Source: Psychroflexus maritimus
GTDB lineage: Bacteria; Bacteroidota; Bacteroidia; Flavobacteriales; Flavobacteriaceae
Direction: 5' to 3'
Length of the DNA: 64,000 nucleotides
Assembly: GCF_011089875.1 (NCBI RefSeq)
Contig: NZ_JAANAS010000002.1
Location: forward strand, 1-64,000
Part shown: positions 52,667-61,235 of the stretch, piece after piece
Layout: the number at the start of each line of letters is the position of its first letter
Numbering within the stretch: position 1 is the first letter of the stretch
Program-made: the position numbers and the translations under genes
The notes under the pieces: model-generated
Seen by the model: only the letters and a program-made list of their open reading frames with translations
The model's database searches: none
Told to the model about the DNA's origin: nothing

Positions 52667-55519
52667 ATGCCTAAAAACAATAACTTAAAATCAATATTAC
52701 TCATTGGCTCAGGGCCTATTGTTATTGGTCAAGCTTGTGAGTTTGATTATTCAGGTTCTCAATCTTTAAGATCGCTAAGAGAAGATGGAATAGAAACGAT
52801 TTTAATCAATTCTAATCCAGCAACTATCATGACCGACCCAAGTATGGCCGACCATGTTTATCTCAAACCGTTAACTACTAAATCAATTATCGAAATCTTA
52901 AAAAAACACCCGAATATTGATGCTGTACTCCCAACAATGGGCGGTCAAACTGCTTTAAACTTATGTATTGAAGCCGATGATAAAGGAATATGGGAAGACT
53001 TTGGGGTAAAAATTATTGGTGTTGATATTGACGCCATAAACATCACCGAAGATCGAGAAAAATTCCGCCTTTTAATGGAAAAAATAGGAATTCCTGTGGC
53101 TCCTTCTAAAACCGTAACTTCCTTTTTACAAGGTAAAGAAGTAGCCCAAGAATTTGGTTTTCCTTTAGTTATACGCGCTTCATTTACTCTAGGAGGAACA
53201 GGCGCCTCTTTTGTACATTCTGAAGATCAATTTGACGAACTCTTAACTCGTGGGCTAGAAGCTTCCCCAATCCATGAAGTGCTTATTGATAAAGCTTTGC
53301 TTGGTTGGAAAGAATACGAGTTAGAATTACTTCGTGATGCTAACGATAATGTAGCTATTATTTGTAGCATCGAAAACATGGACCCAATGGGAATCCATAC
53401 TGGAGACTCTATTACTGTGGCACCAGCTATGACTTTAAGTGATCGTACCTACCAAAAAATGCGTGACCTTGCTATTAAAATGATGCGAAGTATAGGCGAT
53501 TTTGCCGGTGGATGTAATGTACAATTTGCCGTAAGTCCAGACGAAAATGAAGACATTATAGCTATAGAAATTAACCCGCGTGTTTCTCGTTCTTCTGCTT
53601 TAGCTTCAAAAGCTACAGGCTATCCAATTGCAAAAATAGCTACCAAACTGGCAATGGGCTATCATTTAGACGAATTAGATAACCAAATCACTAAAACTAC
53701 TTCTGCCTTTTTTGAACCTACCTTAGATTATGTCATTGTTAAAATACCACGTTGGAATTTTGATAAATTTGAAGGTTCAGACAGAACTTTAGGCCTGCAA
53801 ATGAAATCGGTAGGAGAGGTGATGGGCATCGGACGCTCATTTCAAGAAGCATTGCATAAAGCTACTCAGTCCCTTGAAATTAAAAGAAATGGACTAGGAG
53901 CTGATGGAAAAAGTTACACCGATTACAAGCAAATTATTAGTAAATTAACTTACGCTAGTTGGGACCGAGTTTTTGTCATTTACGATGCCATTCAACTTGG
54001 AATTCCACTAAGTAGAATCCATGAAATTACTAAAATTGATATGTGGTTCTTGAAACAATATGAAGAATTGTTTCTGCTTGAAAAAGAAATAAGCAAATAT
54101 AGCATAGACAACATCAACAAAGATTTACTTCTAGAAGCCAAACAAAAAGGCTTTGCAGATCGTCAAATAGCACACATGCTTAAGTGTCTTGAAAGTCAGG
54201 TATATACTAAAAGAGAAGAATTACAAATCAACAGAATTTACAAATTAGTAGATACTTGTGCAGCCGAGTTTGAAGCGAAAACTCCTTACTATTACTCCAC
54301 CTTTGAAGCCGCCTATCAAACCAAAGAAGGAGTGCTTACACAACGTAACGAAAGCGAAGTAAGCAACAAGAAAAAAGTAATTGTTTTAGGATCTGGCCCT
54401 AACCGAATTGGCCAAGGAATTGAATTTGATTATTGCTGTGTTCACGGAGTTTTAGCTGCTAAAGAATGTGGCTATGAAACCATCATGATTAATTGTAACC
54501 CTGAAACAGTTTCAACCGATTTTGATACAGCCGATAAACTTTATTTTGAACCAGTTTTTTGGGAACATATCTATGACATTATTCGCCATGAAAATCCTGT
54601 AGGAGTAATTGTACAGTTAGGCGGGCAAACCGCTTTAAAATTGGCTGAAAAATTAGAACGCTACGGAATAAAAATTCTTGGAACAAGTTACCAAGCCTTA
54701 GATTTAGCCGAAGACCGTGGAAGTTTTTCAAAATTACTGCAAGAAAACAAGATTCCTTATCCAGAATTTGGCGTTGCCGAAAATGCAGATGAAGCTCTAC
54801 AATTAGCAGATGAGCTAGATTTTCCTATTCTTGTAAGGCCTTCTTATGTGTTAGGAGGACAAGGCATGAAAATTGTCATTAACAAAAAAGAATTAGAAGC
54901 CCATGTGGTAGATTTACTTCGAAAAATACCCAACAACAAACTGCTTTTAGACCATTATTTAGACGGCGCAATTGAAGCTGAAGCAGATGCCATTTGCGAT
55001 GGCGAAAACGTTTATATTATTGGTATTATGGAGCACATAGAACCTTGTGGAGTTCATTCAGGCGATTCTAACGCTACACTTCCTCCTTTCAATTTAGGCG
55101 ATTTAGTTGTTCAGCAAATCAAAGACCACACCAAGAAAATTGCTTTAGCCCTGAATACAGTAGGATTAATCAACATTCAATTTGCAATAAAAGACGATCA
55201 GGTATATATTATCGAAGCCAATCCAAGAGCTTCTAGAACGGTACCTTTTATTGCAAAAGCTTATGGAGAGCCTTACGTAAATTACGCTACTAAAGTCATG
55301 CTAGGAGAGAAAAAAATAAAAGATTTCAATTTCCAGCCAAAATTAGAAGGTTATGCTATCAAACAACCCGTATTTTCCTTTGATAAATTCCATAATGTCA
55401 ACAAACAATTGGGGCCAGAAATGAAAAGTACAGGCGAAAGCATATTATTCATTGATAGCCTAAAGGACGATGATTTTTATAACCTTTACACACGTAGAAA
55501 AATGTATTTGAGTAAATAA
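52667..55519 (+). CDS. carB: Carbamoyl-phosphate synthase large subunit
   Basis: 950 residues. Two tandem ATP-grasp synthetase halves, each starting with a GxGPxxIGQ motif: LIGSGPIVIGQACEFDY near residue 10 and VLGSGPNRIGQGIEFDY near residue 575. The oligomerisation region lies between. It stops soon after the second ATP-grasp (ends RRKMYLSK), lacking the C-terminal MGS-like allosteric domain of the about 1,075-residue enzyme; this short form is known in Bacteroidota. Feeds arginine and pyrimidine synthesis; carA is not in the window. Confidence 0.95.
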   Translation: MPKNNNLKSILLIGSGPIVIGQACEFDYSGSQSLRSLREDGIETILINSNPATIMTDPSMADHVYLKPLTTKSIIEILKKHPNIDAVLPTMGGQTALNLCIEADDKGIWEDFGVKIIGVDIDAINITEDREKFRLLMEKIGIPVAPSKTVTSFLQGKEVAQEFGFPLVIRASFTLGGTGASFVHSEDQFDELLTRGLEASPIHEVLIDKALLGWKEYELELLRDANDNVAIICSIENMDPMGIHTGDSITVAPAMTLSDRTYQKMRDLAIKMMRSIGDFAGGCNVQFAVSPDENEDIIAIEINPRVSRSSALASKATGYPIAKIATKLAMGYHLDELDNQITKTTSAFFEPTLDYVIVKIPRWNFDKFEGSDRTLGLQMKSVGEVMGIGRSFQEALHKATQSLEIKRNGLGADGKSYTDYKQIISKLTYASWDRVFVIYDAIQLGIPLSRIHEITKIDMWFLKQYEELFLLEKEISKYSIDNINKDLLLEAKQKGFADRQIAHMLKCLESQVYTKREELQINRIYKLVDTCAAEFEAKTPYYYSTFEAAYQTKEGVLTQRNESEVSNKKKVIVLGSGPNRIGQGIEFDYCCVHGVLAAKECGYETIMINCNPETVSTDFDTADKLYFEPVFWEHIYDIIRHENPVGVIVQLGGQTALKLAEKLERYGIKILGTSYQALDLAEDRGSFSKLLQENKIPYPEFGVAENADEALQLADELDFPILVRPSYVLGGQGMKIVINKKELEAHVVDLLRKIPNNKLLLDHYLDGAIEAEADAICDGENVYIIGIMEHIEPCGVHSGDSNATLPPFNLGDLVVQQIKDHTKKIALALNTVGLINIQFAIKDDQVYIIEANPRASRTVPFIAKAYGEPYVNYATKVMLGEKKIKDFNFQPKLEGYAIKQPVFSFDKFHNVNKQLGPEMKSTGESILFIDSLKDDDFYNLYTRRKMYLSK

Positions 55520-55531
55520 GCAAACCAAAAA

Positions 55532-55680
55532 TAGAAGCCGAGAACCTGCTTTTCGTTTCAAATCCTCAACGAATAAAGTGGTTTTTCTAAGCCTTGAACA
55601 AGAGCTTCCTGTCGGTCGCTTTATCAATGCAAGAAAAATCACCTTTTTCGTTTCCGGGTTTTCCACTTCAATCAGGGCTA
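55532..55680 (-). repeat. Structured non-coding element, long copy
   Basis: On the minus strand it begins TAGCCCTGATTGAAGTGG and ends GAAACGAAAAGCAGG then GGCTTCTA, matching the architecture of the element at 4852-4931 (GATTGATGCGG ... GCGGAAAGC) with a longer inner hairpin. AAAGTGGTTTTTCT and AGAAAAATCACCTTT (plus strand, about 55575-55588 and 55631-55645) form the inner stem. It directly follows carB. Open reading frames across it are chance. I recall similar words in many Bacteroidota genomes; the copy number must be measured. Confidence 0.6.
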
Positions 55681-56108
55681 TTTTTAAGAAGTGATAGATT
55701 CAACTTTTTATAAAAAAAACTTTTTGAAACCTAAAAAAAAGAGACTAAGCTTAGATTTCTTAAATTTTCATTCGTCAGCTATTTTAAATTTATTCAATAA
55801 ACTAATACCCATTTCAGCAAATAAAAAGAAAACATAAAATTTTTGGATTTTAATCTTTAACCAACTTTTATTTTTTTTTCAAATAATAACCAAATAAAAT
55901 ATTATTTTTACACTTCTAAAAATCACAAATCTTAGATGAATTTAAAAGGAAAGCTGTTTATTTAGTTTTTTAGTAGATTTACTAAGTTTTATGTAAAAGA
56001 TTACTTGAAGAAGAAAAGTAAACAAAAATTAATTTATTGTAGCCTTGATTTTAAATCGATAACTGAATTCAAGATATATAATTTAAATAAACCATTAATT
56101 TATAAAGA
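55681..56108. other. Intergenic stretch upstream of rrf2
   Basis: About 430 bases, very AT-rich with poly-A and poly-T runs and no coding frame worth noting. No clear TAnnTTTG promoter for the Rrf2 gene was seen, and no RNA motif was recognised. Confidence 0.5.
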
Positions 56109-56555
56109 ATGCTTTCAAAAAAAACAAAATATGCAATTAATGCTTTGGTATATTTAGCTAAACAAGAAACCAATCAACCCGTCCAGATTGCAAGTATCTC
56201 AGAAGCTCAAAATATTCCTCAAAAATTTTTAGAAAGTATCTTACTCGATTTAAAAAAAGCAGCGGTGCTTTCAAGTAAACGTGGAAAAAATGGAGGTTAC
56301 TATTTACTTAAATCCCCTGAAGAAATTAATTTAGCTGAGGTCATGCGATTGTTTGACGGAGCTATTGCTTTTTTACCTTGTGTAACCCATAAGTATTACG
56401 AACGCTGTGAAGAATGTAAAGATGAAGAAATTTGTGGAATTAGAGATATCTTTTTTGAGGTTAGAAATACCACAGTAGAATTATTAAAGAAAGCTACTTT
56501 AAAAGAGATTATTACAAGAGAAAACCTTCTCAATCCTAATTATTATCCAGAGTAA
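56109..56555 (+). CDS. Rrf2 family transcriptional regulator
   Basis: 148 residues. Winged HTH at the N-terminus (KKTKYAINALVYLAKQ ... QNIPQKFLESILLDLKKAAVLSSKRGKNGGYYL). Four cysteines, C91, C100, C103 and C109 (FLPC, ERCEECKDEEIC), lie where IscR/NsrR/CymR relatives bind or sense; so a cluster or thiol sensor is likely. In Flavobacteriia such regulators sit upstream of cysteine/sulfate genes, but here none is adjacent. Confidence 0.88.
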   Translation: MLSKKTKYAINALVYLAKQETNQPVQIASISEAQNIPQKFLESILLDLKKAAVLSSKRGKNGGYYLLKSPEEINLAEVMRLFDGAIAFLPCVTHKYYERCEECKDEEICGIRDIFFEVRNTTVELLKKATLKEIITRENLLNPNYYPE

Positions 56556-56644
56556 ATTGACAACTGTCACTAAGAATATACAGGTAGAAATTCAAATTTT
56601 ATAGAATAATAGTCTGTTGCTTGTTTTCCTTTTTTTTCTTTAAC

Positions 56645-57481
56645 TTAATCAAAACAAACAAAGTAACTGTTAAATTTTCCTTCTTTTGTTTTTTCCCATA
56701 ACATAGGTCTTATTCCACTTTCAATTAACACATTCACTTGCATTTCAACTGATTCAAAATCTTCAAACGTATAACCAGATTCACTAGGTATGATCATCCA
56801 ATCTTGACGTTTTGGTATAAAATAGTGGTGAAACTTATTCAGAAGCTTTAATTCACTAAATTTCAACCAAAACCCACTTACCGTTTTTGGGTTGATGTAG
56901 GAAGGAAGATTGACCGCTTTGTTCAAAGGCAAAAAAACTTTAGCCATAAAACTTAGTTTTTGCTCAAAATGGCTAGTTGGTAAAGCCAATTCTTTCAGTT
57001 GTTTTTGGGTAAATGCATTAAACAACATTGGAAATTGATGATTTCTTAGTTTTTCAATTTTTTTGTAAAGAAAATCTTTTCGCTTAGGCCCCATAAAGCA
57101 ATGCAGTGAATTTCTATGATAGGTAGGGTCATAGATGTAAAATTTGTAAACCAATTCAATATGTAAAAAATTAGGTTGATTTTCAATAATGAAATCAAGT
57201 TCTCCTAACGTCTTTTTTTTATCGTTTACAACTTGAAGACTGTGGGTAACTAAATTTAAGTTTTTAGAATGTTCAATATATGCCTTAAAAAAGATTTCCA
57301 TTCTTTTACCAACGTATAATTGCCCAGACAACTCTTTTTTATGACTAGAATTTAACTTAAAATCATCCGAAGAATTTAATACAAAATTTGAATAAGGTAA
57401 AACACCGCTGTCACTAAACAAGGCGTTTGTTCTCAAAAACCCCTTAAATTGTTGCTGTAATTGTTTAGTTGTAAATTTCAT
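56645..57481 (-). CDS. DUF1853 family protein
   Basis: 278 residues, no signal peptide. The motif GELDFIIENQPNFLHIELVYKFYI (about residues 92-115) with GPKRKDFLYKKIEKLRNHQ is diagnostic of DUF1853. Its Asp and ExxxK layout (GELDF and ELVYK) fits a PD-(D/E)xK nuclease fold. Its ATG overlaps the stop of deoD (TAATG), so it is translated with the deoxynucleoside catabolic genes; a role in nucleic-acid turnover is plausible but unproven. Confidence 0.75.
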   Translation of the reverse strand: MKFTTKQLQQQFKGFLRTNALFSDSGVLPYSNFVLNSSDDFKLNSSHKKELSGQLYVGKRMEIFFKAYIEHSKNLNLVTHSLQVVNDKKKTLGELDFIIENQPNFLHIELVYKFYIYDPTYHRNSLHCFMGPKRKDFLYKKIEKLRNHQFPMLFNAFTQKQLKELALPTSHFEQKLSFMAKVFLPLNKAVNLPSYINPKTVSGFWLKFSELKLLNKFHHYFIPKRQDWMIIPSESGYTFEDFESVEMQVNVLIESGIRPMLWEKTKEGKFNSYFVCFD

Positions 57482-58182
57482 TATTGGTTTAAACCTAAAG
57501 CAATTTCAATCATTTGGCTAAAGGTGGTTTCTCGTTCTTCAGCGCTTGTAACTTCGCCAGTTATCAAAGAATCTGAAATGGTTAAAATACTTAATGCATT
57601 GGCGCCAAGTTTAGCACAAGTTGAATACAAACCTGCAGCTTCCATTTCAACACACAAAACATTGAACTTCGCCCATATTTTCCAATCTTCGTGATGATCC
57701 GTGTAAAAAGCATCAGAAGAAAGTACATTACCAGCTTTCACATCGATGTTTTTTTGATCAGCAATTTGAATAGCTTTTTTAAATAATTCAAAATTTGCAG
57801 TAGGCGCATAGTCGCCACCATTAAACCTCGACCTGTTCAAAGAAGCATCAGTTGAAGCCGCCATTGCAATAACAACATCCCTTAGCTTAATATTTTCTTG
57901 CATTGAACCAGCACTTCCTACGCGAATTAGGTTTTTAACGCCAAATTCATTAATTAGTTCATGCGCATAAATATTGATAGATGGAATACCCATGCCAGAA
58001 CCTTGAACAGATATTGGTTTTCCCTGATAAGTGCCAGTATAACCCAACATACCTCTTACTTTGTTGTAGCAGATTGGATTTTCAAAGAAATTTTCAGCAA
58101 TCCATTTTGCTCTTAACGGATCACCAGGGAGTAAAATGGTTTCTGCTATAGCTCCTTTTTTTGCGTTGATATGAATGCTCAT
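57481..58182 (-). CDS. deoD: Purine-nucleoside phosphorylase, DeoD type
   Basis: 233 residues from [26 protein letters not shown]. Hexameric phosphorylase of purine (deoxy)nucleosides. Phosphate contacts in GDPLRAK and [16 protein letters not shown]-type base-site segment ([10 protein letters not shown]), and the catalytic Asp in [11 protein letters not shown] longer frame of 15 codons exists upstream but starts inside the end of deoC. Second gene of the deoC-deoD-DUF1853 operon, ten bases after deoC. Confidence 0.94.
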   Translation of the reverse strand: MSIHINAKKGAIAETILLPGDPLRAKWIAENFFENPICYNKVRGMLGYTGTYQGKPISVQGSGMGIPSINIYAHELINEFGVKNLIRVGSAGSMQENIKLRDVVIAMAASTDASLNRSRFNGGDYAPTANFELFKKAIQIADQKNIDVKAGNVLSSDAFYTDHHEDWKIWAKFNVLCVEMEAAGLYSTCAKLGANALSILTISDSLITGEVTSAEERETTFSQMIEIALGLNQ

Positions 58183-58192
58183 AATAAATTGT

Positions 58193-58861
58193 TTAATATG
58201 ATGAATTTGATGTTTGTCCTTGAACAAGCGCTACTCCTGATGATGTTCCTATTCTAGAAACGCCTAACTCAATGTATTTTTTTGCGGTGGTCAAATCTCT
58301 TACTCCGCCTGAAGCTTTTATTTTTACCTCTTCTCCAATACTTGCTTTCATTAGTTGTACAGCTTCAAAACTCGCTCCTCCACGACCAAAACCTGTTGAA
58401 GTTTTAACATAATTTGCTCCCGCTTGACTCGCAATTTTAGCAGCCATCTTAATCTCTTCTTCATTAAGATGAGCTGTTTCTAAAATTACCTTTAAGATTT
58501 TATCTCCACAGGCAAACTTCACTTCTTTAATGTCATTCTCTAAACTAGTCCAGTCTTGGTCTTTAATTAAGGATTGGTTAATAACCATATCAATTTCATC
58601 AGCTCCTTGAAGTATGGCTTGCTGTGCTTCAAAAGCTTTAACTCGGGCTAAGTTGGCTCCTAATGGAAAACCTACTACCGTACAGATTTTTACTTGTTTA
58701 CTTTCCTTTAAAAAATGAAAAGCATTAGGAACATGCATCGGATTTACACAAACACAAGCAAAACCAAACTTAACGGCTTCTTCGCAAAGTTTTTTAATAG
58801 CTTCTTTTGTTGCTTCTGGTTTTAATAAAGTGTGGTCAATGTAGCGAGCTATCGAATTCAT
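58193..58861 (-). CDS. deoC: Deoxyribose-phosphate aldolase
   Basis: 222 residues. TIM barrel with [14 protein letters not shown] at the N-terminus, VVGFPLGA, Schiff-base Lys in [12 protein letters not shown] and [11 protein letters not shown]. Splits deoxyribose-5-phosphate into glyceraldehyde-3-phosphate and acetaldehyde. First gene of the operon with deoD. A TATATTCG box (TAnnTTTG with one change) lies at 58884-58891 on the minus strand. Confidence 0.95.
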   Translation of the reverse strand: MNSIARYIDHTLLKPEATKEAIKKLCEEAVKFGFACVCVNPMHVPNAFHFLKESKQVKICTVVGFPLGANLARVKAFEAQQAILQGADEIDMVINQSLIKDQDWTSLENDIKEVKFACGDKILKVILETAHLNEEEIKMAAKIASQAGANYVKTSTGFGRGGASFEAVQLMKASIGEEVKIKASGGVRDLTTAKKYIELGVSRIGTSSGVALVQGQTSNSSY

Positions 58862-58978
58862 GATTTCATGTTTTTATTAAAAGCGAATATATTTAAAATT
58901 ATACGCATTAGTATTGATATTTATCAAATTTAGACTAAATTTCATAGTGTTTTTAGCCGCTAACCTCTTTTTTAAAAT

Positions 58979-58986
58979 TATATTTG
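58979..58986 (+). promoter_or_regulatory. -7 box of the lipocalin-like gene
   Basis: TATATTTG, 22 bases before the ATG at 59008. The longer frame beginning at 58984 starts inside this box, so it is not used. Confidence 0.6.
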
Positions 58987-59007
58987 TTTTCACAAACAGA
59001 TATAATT

Positions 59008-59484
59008 ATGAACAAAAATTTATTACTCCTATCTTTAGCTTTTATATTGGCTTCTTGTGGCGCTTCTAAAGAAATTAAACAACAAGAAAACAACTTTAAT
59101 GGCGATTGGAAGTTATTAAGTGTTGATTATCCTGACTCTAGTGGTTTTTTTGACGTAACACTTTTTGAAGTAGCCTCAGCTAGTTGTTTTGAAGGTTCTA
59201 ATTGGAGTTTTGTTGCCAATAATAACCGTGGAAAGGTTTTAATAAGCGATAACGATTGCATTATACCCGAACAAAATATGGTGTGGTCATTACAAGACAG
59301 TAATCACATGTATTATAATTACGATATTTTGATAAAAATGGCCGATGACGAAAAAGCTAGTCAGCAGAAGCGTGGTTCACGAATGCAATTGAAACAAATT
59401 TCTAAGCAAAATATGGTATGGGATTTAAACGTCAATTTTCAAGGCAAACCAATGATTGTTCAGCTAAATTTTGTTAAAAAATAA
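59008..59484 (+). CDS. Small lipoprotein, lipocalin-like
   Basis: 158 residues from MNKNLLLLSLAFILASC; lipobox LASC with acylated Cys at residue 17. Then a beta-rich domain with FNGDWKLLSVDYP, FEGSNWSFVANNNRG and MVWSLQDSN, patterns found in lipocalin-like Bacteroidota lipoproteins. Probably surface or periplasmic lipid/ligand binding. Followed after 30 bases by an OmpA-type lipoprotein gene. Confidence 0.7.
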   Translation: MNKNLLLLSLAFILASCGASKEIKQQENNFNGDWKLLSVDYPDSSGFFDVTLFEVASASCFEGSNWSFVANNNRGKVLISDNDCIIPEQNMVWSLQDSNHMYYNYDILIKMADDEKASQQKRGSRMQLKQISKQNMVWDLNVNFQGKPMIVQLNFVKK

Positions 59485-59513
59485 ATTACACCTATTAATT
59501 ATAAAAGTAAGTC

Positions 59514-60212
59514 ATGAAAAATTTTGTACTTAAAATTAGCCTATCTTTAGTTTTAGTCCTATCATTATTGGGCTGTGATGCAATGAAAAACACCAATAAT
59601 ACCCAGCGCGGATCGGCAATAGGTGCAGCTGGAGGTGCTATTCTTGGAGGAATCTTAGGAAATAACCTTGGAAACGGAAACAACACCGCTTTAGGCGCAG
59701 TTATTGGCGGCGTAGTTGGTGGAGCATCTGGCGCCTATATTGGGAACAGAATGGACGAGCAAGCTAAACGTATAGAAGAAGAAATTCCAGGGGCAGAAGT
59801 GGTTCGAGTAGGAGAAGGAATTGCCGTAACTTTTGATGAGAATTCGGGGGTTTATTTTGATACGAATCAAGATGATTTGAATAAAGATTCTAAAGAATCA
59901 CTAGATAAACTCATCAAAATTCTTTTAGAATATCCTAAAACAAACATTGTTATAGAAGGACATACCGATAGTGTTGGAAACGACATTTATAACATGGATT
60001 TATCCAGAAGAAGGGCTTCTTCTGTAGTCGATCATTTAATTAAAAATAACGTATCTAGCAACCGATTAACCATGAAGTATTTTGGTGAAGATCAGCCTAA
60101 ATACGATAATGGAACAGCTGAAGGAAGAGCAAAAAATAGACGGGTTGAACTGGCTATTGTAGCTAACGAAGAATTTAAAAAAGAAGCCGAAGAGCAAACT
60201 TCACAAAATTAG
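59514..60212 (+). CDS. OmpA-family lipoprotein with glycine-zipper
   Basis: 232 residues. Lipoprotein signal peptide (LLGC lipobox, Cys at about 22), then a glycine-rich helix pair (AIGAAGGAILGGILGNNLG and GAVIGGVVGGASGAYIG, about 36-82) and an OmpA peptidoglycan-binding domain (about 110-215: IVIEGHTDSVGNDIYNMDLSRRRA, GRAKNRRVEL). Resembles YiaD. It ties the outer membrane to peptidoglycan. Confidence 0.88.
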   Translation: MKNFVLKISLSLVLVLSLLGCDAMKNTNNTQRGSAIGAAGGAILGGILGNNLGNGNNTALGAVIGGVVGGASGAYIGNRMDEQAKRIEEEIPGAEVVRVGEGIAVTFDENSGVYFDTNQDDLNKDSKESLDKLIKILLEYPKTNIVIEGHTDSVGNDIYNMDLSRRRASSVVDHLIKNNVSSNRLTMKYFGEDQPKYDNGTAEGRAKNRRVELAIVANEEFKKEAEEQTSQN

Positions 60213-60516
60213 CATAATAAAGTATTTATCTACTGAAAACTGGTTTATCTATAGTCGTTTGTCTCTTAAATTAAGCCTTAAAAATAGTTTGCAGATATTT
60301 TCCTCTTCATGATTTAGATTGATTATGTTCGTTGTTTATTTTGATAAAATTGTGTCAATCTAAGTGAATTTAATGAGTGAAGTCAATTCGATTTGTTTCG
60401 AGAAAAAAAAATTTATAGTTAAAATTTTGCTTGTTAGGATTTTTTTTAAATAGGTCTAATTATTACTATTCAACTTACTTTAGTCTAAAAAGCTTATCAA
60501 ATTTAATAATGTTCCA
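60213..60516. other. Intergenic stretch before the TrmH gene
   Basis: About 300 bases, AT-rich, with many stops in all frames. I saw no gene, promoter box with both elements or RNA. Confidence 0.5.
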
Positions 60517-61047
60517 TTAGATTGAAAGCCTCTTAAAGTATTCCCATAAACAAACCCCAACAGAAACGGAAATATTCAGCGAATGTTTTACGCCTTTTTG
60601 TGGGATTTCAACCACTTGGTGAGAAGCTGAAACTACTGCTTGATTTACACCTTTTACTTCATTACCAAAAATGAGTGCATACTTGGTATTTGCCTTAATT
60701 TTTATATGCTCTAAGGAAGTAGCGTTTTCAGCTTGCTCAATACTTATTACTTTAACGCCCTCTTTTTTTAATCGTTCAACTAAAGTGATTGTATCTTCTG
60801 TATATTCCCAAGCTACATTTTCAGTAGCTCCTAAGGCAGTTTTTCTAATATCTTTGTGAGGAGGAGTAGCCGTTATTCCGCAGAGGTAAATTTTTTCAAC
60901 TAAAAAAGCGTCAGATGTCCTAAACACGGAACCTATATTATTTAAACTCCTAACATTATCAAGGATTACAATAAGTGGAGTTTTTGCGGCCTTTATAAAC
61001 TCCTCAGGAGTTTTTCTTGCTAATTCTTCATTCTTTAGTTTTCTCAT
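60517..61047 (-). CDS. TrmH/SpoU family RNA 2'-O-methyltransferase
   Basis: 176 residues from MRKLKNEELARK, the usual start of this Bacteroidota family; in-frame extension to 61086 (MEFRFKTFAENKS) or a TTG at 61092 is possible. SPOUT motifs: LNNIGSVFRTSDAF, ALIFGNEVKGV and HSLNISVSVGVCLWEYF, forming the trefoil knot that binds S-adenosylmethionine. Target is a tRNA or rRNA ribose; which one is unknown. Confidence 0.87.
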   Translation of the reverse strand: MRKLKNEELARKTPEEFIKAAKTPLIVILDNVRSLNNIGSVFRTSDAFLVEKIYLCGITATPPHKDIRKTALGATENVAWEYTEDTITLVERLKKEGVKVISIEQAENATSLEHIKIKANTKYALIFGNEVKGVNQAVVSASHQVVEIPQKGVKHSLNISVSVGVCLWEYFKRLSI

Positions 61048-61235
61048 TGACTTATTTTCTGCAAAAGTCTTAAATCTAAATTCCATAAGCAACTAAATGT
61101 TTACCATTTTTTTCTAGCTAAAATTAAATAGCTCAGCGCAATCTGAGGATATTTCATTTTACTTTTTTTGAAATCTGATGAATAAATAAGCACGAGTTTT
61201 TTAACTTAGCCTTTTTTAAATTCAGCACTTAAATT

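Noticed and set aside
55460-55666. Minus-strand 68-codon frame downstream of carB
   Set aside because: It runs through the structured repeat and into the carB end; the codons just follow the element's stems.
60340-60420. Possible small RNA in the gap before the TrmH gene
   Set aside because: No paired promoter and terminator signals and no clear fold.
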